Below, in pieces: positions 52,655 to 61,527 of a DNA stretch of 61,527 bases (position 1 is its first letter; the number at the start of each line of letters is the position of its first letter). Source of the stretch: Cristatella mucedo (Eukaryota; Bryozoa; Phylactolaemata; Cristatellidae); NCBI GenBank assembly GCA_009760855.2, contig WPIO01000114.1, forward strand, positions 1,255,501 to 1,317,027, written 5' to 3'. The position numbers were made by a program, and so were the translations under genes. The notes beneath the pieces were generated by a model. It did not search any database. It had not been told where the DNA came from and was given only the letters and a program-made list of their open reading frames with translations.

Positions 52655-55600
52655 TATTAGGTGACCAATTCCCTAAGCCAGTCAGGCGGCTCTACAGTCC
52701 TTGTTCGGGTAATGGCCGTAGGTCATCGCAAAGCGCCCCGCACAACTTCTTGAGATTTAGGGGCAGCCTGAGGTTCTGGAACGTCTTGAAGTGCCTGGCA
52801 TTTAGCCAGTAATGGTTGAAGTGTCGCATAAACTTCTAGCTATTCGGCAAGTGATGGGTTGCTGCTTAGTCTTACGTCATTTACGGTGAAACTTGGTTAG
52901 CGTGTATACCAGGGCGGTCAGTATGAGTTCGTTCACAGTTAGCCAAATCTGGCTCGCTGTCTTCAGCTGTCTCCTCATGTTGGCGCTCCTTCCAGCGATA
53001 AAAAAAGGTTGCAGTGGACTACAAATGGCTTAGCCTTTCGAGTATTATAAGGTATGACAGGTTGCTGATCTCACATTTGACAATGTAAAGGTCACTCCAA
53101 TCGGTCTGAAGCTTTGCATTTGTCCCTGTCTACTTTTCCCAGTTTCGTAGCAAGACTTCTTCTACCTCCTGAAATGGTTAAGGCTGACTTCTCTTGTCGT
53201 GGTTACAAGACTGCGTCCCTTACTGAATGCTCATTCAGCTTCTTAGTCACAAGACTCAAAGACTCGCGGGTTAGCGGGAGGAATAATTACGGCCTATATC
53301 AAAGCCACGTCAGAGGCGGACTACAGCTGTGCACCAGCCCACCCCGATAATACATCCAACCTCTGCACCGGCTCGTCCAGACGATACGTGCTGCAATTCG
53401 GGAGTGAGTTCTGGGGCTTTGCAGGATACGAACTAAAGACACATACTCATTTCTGCTGGTATGCATGGAAATTTGCCCTTCAAATAAATCTGAATGTACT
53501 CGAACGGTTCGGTTGGTGTTGGCATTTTTCCAAACGGGGTCTTTGGCATGCTTTCCGGTGGGCGTCGTTCCTGACGCATTTAGCATAGAGAGATCCATTT
53601 CTCGACGTTGCACCTCATCCCAAGCCAGATGAAACGTTCCTGAGGAGACGCAAGAGTCTTCTCGACTGTTTGGTGTCCTGAAGCCAGGCTATCGTGCGTC
53701 CCCTTAAGCACCGTCCGCTGCAGCAACAAATGTAGGATTATCCTCATGCGGTCAACCGTCAGAAAGCGCGAACCATTGTCCTCAGTTACACAAGGTAGAA
53801 CTTTAGTTAAGACGCCGAACGCCGGTTTCCGCTCGTTGAGTTCAGCATGTAATTTCCGGAGGCCGGAATCCTGGTCCTGAGCTTCCCTGATTTAGCAATG
53901 GCGAACTCACAGCACTGGGTTATTGCCGTCACGTTGTGTTTTGGTCGGCATCAGCTGGGCATCGGCCTCGGCTTTAGTTCCACCTGGTTGTGACGCACGG
54001 TGAAGACGTACTCTGTGTGACGCACGGTGACGTTTTCATCGTGCGTGATGTCACCGTGCGTGATTTCACCGTTCGTGTGATCAGAGAGTTTTGGCCCAAC
54101 GCCGAAGAGGTGCCCGAGGTTCCCTCGGCATTCTTCTTACCCAGCAGTCACTTTACCACCTCTTGGTCTGTAAGCGGAAGAGAGTGTGTGCCGAATAAAT
54201 AGGATCGGTAAGTTTTTACCGCTCCTAACACCGCTAAGTACTCCAACTCTGTAGGCGAGTATGTGGCTTTGCCACTTGCTTTAGTTAGGCTTCCGCCAGC
54301 CAAAAGCAACATGTTGCTGTTTGCCATGGTCTTCTGACTGTGCATGGACGTAACCGACTGCAGTAGCCAATGCAGCGAAAGTTACGATACACTGATGTCT
54401 GGGGTTAGGAAGATGGAGTGCCACATCATGTATTAGCCTCTGCTTCAGCATGGTGAATGCTGCCATGCAGTCATCAAACCAATTTCAACTGGTCGTACAG
54501 CACAGCCAAGATCTCCGCATGGTCAGGAATAAACTTCCTGTAAAAATATTCTGCCAGCCTTACATGATATATGATCAATAGTTTCTGAGGTACAGGCTGG
54601 ATGCTGCCACCACAGAACATATGCCCCAAGAATGTAACCTCTTTCTGGGAAAGGAGCACTTTTTGCTTGATAGTTTAAATCCCGATGCATAAGAAAACGC
54701 AGAACCCGGTCAATGCCAGCAAGATGATCTGAACAATAATTGTGAAAGCAAATAAAGTCATCAAGATATGCCAAAACACTTTCAGTGGCCAAGACCTGAC
54801 TCATATCGTTGACAACACGTTGACAGGTTCCTAGGGCATTGTTTAACCCGAAGGGTATTCGGCAGAGCTGGTATAAACCACAGGATTTGGCGAACACTTG
54901 TTTTTAGCCCTATCAGCTTCGGACACCTGGATCTGACGGTAGCCGGCAACCATGTCGTGGCTAGTAAAGTACTTGGCCTTGTGGAGCTGATGAATTGTTT
55001 CTGTCATGTTCGGAAGAGGGTAACTATCCCGAACGGTCACTTCGTTAAGTCAGCGATGGTCGACACACATGCTTAAGTCCCCAGACGGTTTCCTGACTAT
55101 CACCCAGAGTGACAGCCATGGGCTTAAGCCGACTTATCAATGACGCCGCCCCTCTAGCATCTCAGATCAATTCTTCCTTAAATCGCTTTCTATGTTATTT
55201 CTATAATACATCGCTTTCTAGGGCCAGCGGCACCTTCCTCGGGCCTTGTCGTACTGGGGCTGCTCATGGCCTGTGCTGAATTATGTGCTGGATCTTGTCA
55301 TAAACCCCGAGATCTCTGGAACTTTTGGAGTATACGTCGATGTGCTGATTCTATGGATCCATCTGCATGCCTTATAAGTGAAGCGCCATTACATCTATCC
55401 GTGTACCATCTAACTTTGGTTGGAGTATATCCTTCCTCTTGTCGCCAGCATTTATAACCTCCAAGACCGGTTTGGTGCCTTCAACCACCTCGTTGGCATA
55501 CAGCGTAGCTGGTTGATCCTGTAGGTTCATAGCCCGCACCCAAAACTTGCTATTGCCTACTGGGAGTACAAGCTTCTGCTGATAAAAAGCGCCGTCTTGT

Positions 55601-56300
55601 AAATTACGCACTTCGCAGACTCGCTCTTGCCCCGTACAGTAACTGCCCCACAAAGGTAAAATCATCTAACATATATCCCACAGTCCGGTAGGGCTGGCGA
55701 CCGCAACCGATTGAACATTATCTATACACTGTGTGGTTCGGCATACAGAACGCTGGCCCAGAACAACGCCAACGGTTTATTGCACAAGGCACGGAGCACC
55801 AAGACGCACGACTGCCTTCGCCCCCTTCTCACACTAGAGTCTCCTTCCACTCCTCCGGTTGACCCCGATGATTAATCGAGGACCACAACTGTGCAGCGGC
55901 CGATCCTGATGATGAATCCACCATCTGGCCACCAGCGGTTACCGGCCTGTGTCCATGCCACATCACAGGTTCATTAGAGGAGCCGGCATACAGTCAAACT
56001 ACAAACTGGACTGGATTTTCTTTGCTAATGACAGCTGCCACACGATGCATGCTGTAGACCAGGTTCTAAGTGGGCGAGCTAGTGCACGGTGATTCAGTTT
56101 TCCGACCTATTGGAAACGTTCCATTTGCGATTCCTCACGTAGGATACTGTCGCAATAAGTCCACCCCAATAACAGTAGCCAGAGTCACTCCCTTTACCGT
56201 GACTAAATGCTATTCCTGAAGAGTGGTTCCAAGGCGGACTTTCATTATAGCTTCTCCGTGCACAAAAATCGGGTTCCTCTGATGGAGCGTACTCGGACTG
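52655..56300 (-). pseudogene. Ty3/Gypsy-type pol, broken
   Basis: Minus-strand order is protease, RT, RNase H, integrase, C-terminus. The protease end is at about 56290-56060 (VTLATVIGVDLLRQY); RT at 55040-54474 (RDSYPLPNMTETIHQLHKAK, YQLCRIPFGLNNA, YLDD at about 54760, KEVTFLGHMFCGG); RNase H at 54466-54150 (GKATYSPTELEYLAVLGAV); integrase zinc domain at about 53725-53591 (THDSLASGHQTVEKTL). A Pro/Trp-rich end with PPDWLREL lies near 52.66 kb. The integrase core is not recognisable. Frameshifts and stops separate these parts, and a solo LTR splits protease from RT. Confidence 0.8.
55732..56003 (-). mobile_element. Solo LTR of the element-1 family inside the Gypsy pol
   Basis: Same ends as the LTRs of element 1 (minus: TGTAGTTTGACTG to CCGAACCACA), 272 bp with an internal deletion. 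Flanks CACTG and AACTG (4 of 5 match) suggest a target-site duplication. Confidence 0.8.
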
Positions 56301-56335
56301 GCGTCATACGCAGGGCATACACAGCGGAGTCCTCA

Positions 56336-56521
56336 CTAATAATAATAATAATAATAATACACTTGATAAAGCGCCCTCAGCAAACTCAACCCCTTTCTAG
56401 GCGCTTTACATCTGCTGCAAAGGGAACCGCAATTGAATGGTGAGTAATATCATGCTTGGTATACAATATGAATAACATGGTTAGGGGTGACAAGCACAGG
56501 GTCAGCATGCAAGTGTGGTTA
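56336..56521 (-). repeat. LINE 3' UTR copy
   Basis: (AAT)n, then antisense tail and UTR to 'CAAGTGTGGTTAG', 5'-truncated. Confidence 0.85.
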
Positions 56522-56522
56522 G

Positions 56523-57053
56523 TTGACTAGTGGAAGCTCGGCGGCCAAGAGACACACATTCGAGCCACTGAAGGGGGTTCTAAACAGTCGCTCTGCTTGC
56601 CACACCCCCGCCGTTTCCCTGAAGCTTGGCTGGCGCACGGTCCTTCGCCCAGTGACCACGACACGCAGCTGTGGCAAATATCAGAAATCTCCGGGTGCCT
56701 TGCAGAGGCAGCTGCTTAGCTGCATGCTTGGCGCGCTCGTTCGCCACCTGGACGGTTACGTCTGTGCGAGATTATTGCCTGCTGAAATGCGGTCGTCGGC
56801 AACGCAGACGCTGTCGGGTATCGTAGAGACAGCCTGTGCGACCGCGGCGATTCACACACCACCGCGTTCCGCCTCCAAGCGAGCCGAGCTCCTAATAACC
56901 TCGTCCAGTGACGGTTTTAGGACGCTTTCGCCGCGGACTAGTGTATCCGGCTCCGCGGCTGACAGACTACTAACAAACTCATGCACTGTGGTAGCTCTCA
57001 GGTTAGACACAATACTAGCACTTGCCTTTAGTGGGTTTGACAAGGGAACCTAG
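56523..57053 (+). CDS. Hypothetical 176-residue open frame
   Basis: One uninterrupted GC-richer frame between a LINE fragment and a (GA)n tract. The product is Ala/Ser/Leu-rich with a stretch LLSCMLGALVRHLDGYVCAR and a Ser/Thr-rich second half. I recognise no domain. The 5' end may be artificial because it starts at the LINE junction, so it could be part of an exon or chance. The minus strand has only a 63-codon frame here. Confidence 0.3.
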   Translation: MTSGSSAAKRHTFEPLKGVLNSRSACHTPAVSLKLGWRTVLRPVTTTRSCGKYQKSPGALQRQLLSCMLGALVRHLDGYVCARLLPAEMRSSATQTLSGIVETACATAAIHTPPRSASKRAELLITSSSDGFRTLSPRTSVSGSAADRLLTNSCTVVALRLDTILALAFSGFDKGT

Positions 57054-57091
57054 AACGCCCCATAGCAAGCGGATCTAGCCAAGTAGAATTG

Positions 57092-57288
<197 letters not shown>

Positions 57289-57426
57289 GTAAACGAGACT
57301 GACAGAGCTCGGGGACGTAGCTTCCGTAGTCGATGCGAGACTACGCCTCGACATCACGAGAGTTGAACCTACAATGACGAGCAGCTAAGTGCAACTGAGT
57401 TTGCTCATTTGTGTTCTGAAGGCTAC

Positions 57427-57769
57427 TCAGTTAGCTGCTCGTATCTTGGGGTGCTGTAGAGGTCTGCTTTCGGGTTGGATCATCAATAGAAACGCAGGCG
57501 TGCGGTAGCTTATCATACTAGGGCATCGGCAGCTCGCGTATGTTAACTCCGCTAGTCCGGAGTGCGCCACGTAAAAGGCTTGCGCCGGCCCGTAAGCGCA
57601 GGCCCACAATAAACTGTTGCTTCCGGCACTCAGTTGTGGCCGCTTGTGCTTTAACCGCACCACCGCCGCCGTGCTGCGTAGCAAAGTCCTCTCGTACAGA
57701 GCCAGGAAACGAGCGTCGCGTGCGGTTACATCTAGAGAGCAGGACGGATTCGCACGAGCCATGAAACAA
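57427..57769 (-). other. GC-rich stretch with overlapping open frames
   Basis: Two minus-strand frames and one plus-strand frame are open together. None has a recognised domain. It ends abruptly at the AT-rich boundary near 57770. Confidence 0.2.
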
Positions 57770-57980
57770 TTGTATTGAAGTATATAAAATTATATATTTT
57801 TGTATTAAAATACATAAAATGTTACATATTTTAAAATTATGTAATATAAATATATAAGAAATACAAAATATAAAAAATGTATGTACCCTCGGCCTCAGCC
57901 TGTTTAAGCTCTGTTGGCTCGTTTATATCAAGCGCCAGCTGCTCTGGTTTCGGTACAGGCTGTAAAGGCGCGGCCGAGTA

Positions 57981-58153
57981 GATATAAAATGGATGGAATG
58001 GAGCCTAGGGCCCATTCAAATGACATCATCAATTAAATAAACCGTCCTCCAATAAATAATCTTGCTAACGCTCGATCGTTTATCATCGTCCGATTTATTT
58101 ATTGGCTGCCGTCATTCTCGAGACCCTATTCTCCATTCCATTCATTTTATATC
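57981..58153. mobile_element. Small MITE with TA flanks
   Basis: 23-bp terminal inverted repeats starting GATATAAAATGGATGG (22 of 23 match) flanked by TA on both sides. A second inner inverted pair CCAATAAATAA is present. Tc1/mariner-like by the TA flanks, without sequence proof. Confidence 0.7.
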
Positions 58154-58276
58154 TACTTGGAGTTGTGTTAGGCTGATACTACTATATAAGATAAAAAACT
58201 GCAACTAATTAAATATTGAATTACATAAATTTTCTATCTTTACATATGTCCCGATTTACATATGTCCCAATAAACA

Positions 58277-60236
58277 TTGATTACTTTATGCGACGGGAGG
58301 GGTGAACAATTTAGCGATCATGCTAAACGTATTAGAGAAGAAGTAAGAAAACGTACAGGTCTTCTACCAAAATATCCTTTCTCAAAAGATAGTCTAGATG
58401 CAATCATTGCAAATTTAAGAACACCAACCGTTATAAAACTAGATAATTCTATTGCTAATACAACTTTCAAGAGTAAAAATAGATGGTCTTTCGATAGAGA
58501 GCCTAAGAGCGTGATGAAAATACACGAAACTGGATGGTTTTTAGGAAAAGCTTCTTCAGATGGTAAATTCTTAGATTATGAATATATTGGACTAGAAAAA
58601 AATTTAATTGATTTTGATGTAATATATGATAAGATTAGAACAGAATTGAAATTATTTATTAGAGAATTACTCAAAAACAAGAGTGACTTAAAAATGACCC
58701 TTGTTATTTCGCCGATTTTAGCCTCAGAAAGTGGTGCATTTAGTTATTGGCCATTTGCAGGAGTTAGAAATTCAAAAATAAATAAAGTTTTAGATATTGA
58801 TAGAATAATTAGAACACAATTTGCAGCTTGTAAAAAGAAAGTAGGAGAATGGCTAGATAAAGGTTCTAATTGGACTATAATTGGTGTTAATGCTAATTAT
58901 GCAATGTTTTCTTATTTTTGACATAAATTTGGTGGTGGTTATTTACCAATGCTAGTAGGATTAGAAAAAAAGATATACAATTAATATAAAGAATGAATCA
59001 CATAATCTTTGTGCTATTGGAGGGAGAATCATCCAGAATCTACTGCTGATTTAAATAAAAAAATATTACATGAAAAAGAAAAATACTCACAATGTTAAGA
59101 GAATAGAAGAATTGTTAAATGTTAAGAAAAATTATCCTTCAAATGTATTAAATGTAGCTGATATTCCTCAATTGGCAGAACTATTTAACATAACAATTAA
59201 TGTTTACGAATATGATAATACAATTCTAACTCCACATATAGTAGTTGATGAAGAAAAAGAGAAACACTTAGATCTTCTTTCGTATAGTACTCCAAATAAT
59301 AGCAAGTTCTAATTTGTAATTATTAAAAACTTTAATGGTTTTATGTAGAAGTAGCGAAGGATATGGAACACAGCTTACTTGAAAAAAGATTTTTGTGTAG
59401 ATTTTACTCTAAAGATAAGTTAGAATCACATGTTGATGCTTGCAAACATAGAAGTGATGGTAAATCCAGAATAACAATGCCAAGTGCAGATAGTAAAAAT
59501 GGAGACAAATGTTATTTTAGAGATTATTCAAAAACATTATGGTGTCCTTATGCTGCTTATGCAGACTTTGAATGCTTAGTTACAAGTGTTGGAAAAACAG
59601 ATAAAGAAGATCCTACTACTCCTCAAGGTAGTTTTCAAAAGCATGTTCCTTATTCATCTGCTTATACTATTATTGATTATGAAGGTAAACAAAGAGCATT
59701 TAAATTATTCAATGGTCCAAATCCTGTTAGAGATCTAAGATTAAAAAGTTTGTTAGAAGAAGAAAATGAAATGCAACCTATTCTTGATAAATGTGATTAT
59801 ATAAATTAAAAAAAAGGATCAAGAAGAATTTGATTCAGAAACTACTTGTTATATTTGCGGTTTAGATTTAGATGGGGATTCAGTTCTAGATCATTGTCAT
59901 ATGATAGGAAATTATAGGGGTGCTGCTCATAATGTTTGCAATTTAAATATCAATATCAATCCTAAGAATTTTAAATTTCCAGTATTTACTCATAATTTAA
60001 AAGGCTTTGATGCACAGCACTTTGTACAAAGAGTTTCAAGATTTAAAACCGAATAAAAAAGTTATTGCCAACAACATGGAGAAATACATAAGCATTGGAA
60101 TTGGTTCACTTAGTTTTAAGGACTCTTAACAAATGTTGCAAACAGGTTTAGCAGATATTGTCAATAATGTTGTTAAAGCAGGAAAACCATTACAACAAAC
60201 AAGAAAATACTTTTCTATGTTGGATGATAATGAATT
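58277..60236 (+). pseudogene. Polinton/Maverick-like protein-primed DNA polymerase B, broken
   Basis: A strongly AT-rich island on the plus strand. Open pieces at 58277-58921, 59070-59312, 59363-59809 and about 59805-60230 keep the N-terminal layout of type B polymerases of Polintons and related large DNA elements. In order these are a stretch with LDKGSNW; a region with INVYEYD; a zinc-finger-like CRFYSKDKLESHVDACK; the exonuclease I motif YADFECL; a CX2C plus DHCH..GNYRGAAHNVCN endonuclease-VII-like insert; and the exonuclease II motif HNLKGFD. Stops and frameshifts separate the pieces, and the palm domain is missing because an LTR element begins at 60237. No capsid, ATPase or integrase gene is visible. 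Whether it came from a Polinton or a related animal-virus lineage cannot be told. Confidence 0.75.
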
Positions 60237-60527
60237 TGTAACGCCGAAGGCTCGGTGGGGTAGGCTTGACCTGCCGCTTACCCAGCGGCTTAGCCTAGCG
60301 CCTAATGCCGTTCGGTGCGCGCCCACGCGCCATAAGCTGGCCGCTACGAAACGAGCAATTCTGGCGCCGACCTGCTTACCGTTACTAAAGGGGGTCGTGA
60401 GTCCGCGGCGTAAATTGGAAAGCGAGACACACAAATTGGGGATTTTACTGAACTATATTCGCAACTGCACAAAGTCGCCGCGCCTCTAGCTCAGCTTTAT
60501 CTACACACTCCTCACATGCTCTCAACA
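60237..60527 (+). repeat. 5' LTR of copy B
   Basis: TGTAACGCCGAAGGCTCGG to CTCTCAACA, inverse of 28279-28567. It abuts the polymerase remnant. Confidence 0.7.
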
Positions 60528-60940
60528 GCACCAACACTTTTGCGGAGGAAATACTTCTCCACACTGAACGCGAACCGTAGCCTAAACCCTAACCGGAGAA
60601 CTAGGACTCCGTTTCCACCTGTACAGAAGGAATACCCCACACACACACACCAACTTAAGCACTCTTGCGGAGGAAATACTTTTCCACACTGAAGCTACTT
60701 ACGTCTATAGTGGGGAACGACCCAAATAGACGGAGCCCGAACCAGAGCCTAAACCCTAACCGGAGAACTAGGACTCGGTTTCCACCAGTGTGGCAGGAAT
60801 ACTCCACACAAGCCACCTCAAGCACTCTTGCGGAGGAAACACGTCTCCACACTTAAGCTACTTACATCCATAATGGGGTACGACCCAAATAGACAGAGCT
60901 CGAACTGGAGCCTAAACACTAACCGGAGAACTAGGACTCC
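60528..60940 (+). repeat. Tandem leader units of copy B
   Basis: Two and a half units of about 165-170 bp, each with 'GCACTCTTGCGGAGGAAA', 'CTACTTAC', 'ACGACCCAAATAGAC', 'CCTAAACCCTAACCGG' and 'GAACTAGGACTC'. Confidence 0.85.
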
Positions 60941-61527
60941 ACCCACGCCAACTACGTCTAGCTCGCACCGGCAAATCCTTATGCCGAGACCACGTGCAAG
61001 CGCGCACACAAAAAACCAAAAGAAACACAAAATGCCAGCATGGGCGCGATATAACCGTATTCGGTGGAGTTCACCATCCACATCCTCCTAGCGCTGTCTC
61101 GTCCTGTTCCGTCAATCGCCTGCGAACAGCCCGCCCTCCTCCCTCGCTTTCAGAGAAACGAGTCCGACGGCGTCGAAGCTCGGAGCCGGACAAAAGACAC
61201 AAGACCAAAAGACCAAGAGCGAGCGTCGCCCGACTCTTAAATACCTAGCTGAGACAATGGGGCGAGAGCTTAGAGGTATTGGGCCCGACCCCTTGGCCCA
61301 TTACGGTAAGGAATTAATACCGTCCCCAGGCCACTGGAAGGGCACCTCTGTCCAGCTTGAATGGCGAATGGGTTCCAGACGATTCTTTCTTGGAACGAGT
61401 GAAGGCGGAGGTTGACAGGCCAGCCACCATCAATCAGCAGCTTCCCCGCGTACCGGACCAATTCTAAAGGCCGAATCGCCACCGCTCGCCGCAGAGCTTC
61501 CTGGCTCGCTCTTAAGCGCTTCCTCTC
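60941..61527 (+). mobile_element. Leader and gag-like start of copy B, cut by window edge
   Basis: Continues to an ATG at 61257 that opens about 52 codons (LRGIGPDPLAHYGKEL, GHWKGTSVQLEWRMGSRRFF) and then shifts frame relative to copy A. The element is uninterrupted here and shows the original order LTR, tandem leader, leader, ORF. Confidence 0.65.

Noticed and set aside
57670-57700. TACGAGAGGA on the minus strand resembling the sarcin-ricin loop of large-subunit rRNA
   Set aside because: The flanking sequence does not continue to match rRNA, so the short match is probably chance.

Overview
The window looks like a piece of an intron-rich, repeat-dense invertebrate animal genome. Coding information is sparse and split by introns with GT/AG borders. 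Most of the DNA is layered transposable elements: LINEs with an (ATT)n tail, tRNA-derived SINEs, hAT elements, Ty3/Gypsy-type LTR elements and a Polinton/Maverick-like polymerase. I cannot fix the phylum from the sequence. No tRNA gene, convincing rRNA gene, CRISPR array or bacterial operon is visible.

Region by region. 1-8.9 kb: LINE/SINE fragments with two candidate exons of unrecognised genes (1586-1731 plus; 4841-5025 minus). 9-17.8 kb: more LINE pieces, a solo LTR (12309-12616) and a fold-back LTR element (14410-15067). 17.9-20.5 kb: a decayed hAT transposon with perfect 8-bp target duplications. 20.5-22.7 kb: poorly understood sequence with a long diverged inverted repeat. 22.7-28.6 kb: one LTR retrotransposon on the minus strand, split by three nested insertions (two gag-only LTR elements and a LINE).

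28.78-48.65 kb: the one well-supported cellular gene, an RNF8-type E3 ubiquitin ligase on the plus strand. Eight exons with matching phases encode about 770 residues: an FHA domain, a long linker, a coiled coil, a C3HC4 RING, a basic and then an acidic tail with a SUMO-interaction-like motif, and a C-terminal CCHC zinc knuckle that exists only after splicing. Its introns are filled with LINEs, SINEs, a hAT MITE and a very long (GT)n tract.

48.7-57 kb: the 3' flank, a LINE, and a broken Ty3/Gypsy pol on the minus strand interrupted by a solo LTR. 57-60.2 kb: a long (GA)n tract, a small TA-flanked MITE, and an AT-rich, broken protein-primed type B DNA polymerase. 60.2 kb to the end: a second, uninterrupted 5' part of the same LTR family seen at 22.7-28.6 kb, in the opposite orientation, running off the window.

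How the parts relate: the LINE (L2/CR1-like by its RT end) has left full, truncated and tail-only copies, one pair identical over about 390 bp, so it was probably active recently. The gag-only LTR elements lack any visible pol and would need enzymes from a relative; the Gypsy pol at 52.6-56.3 kb, which carries a solo LTR of their family, belongs to the same broad class.
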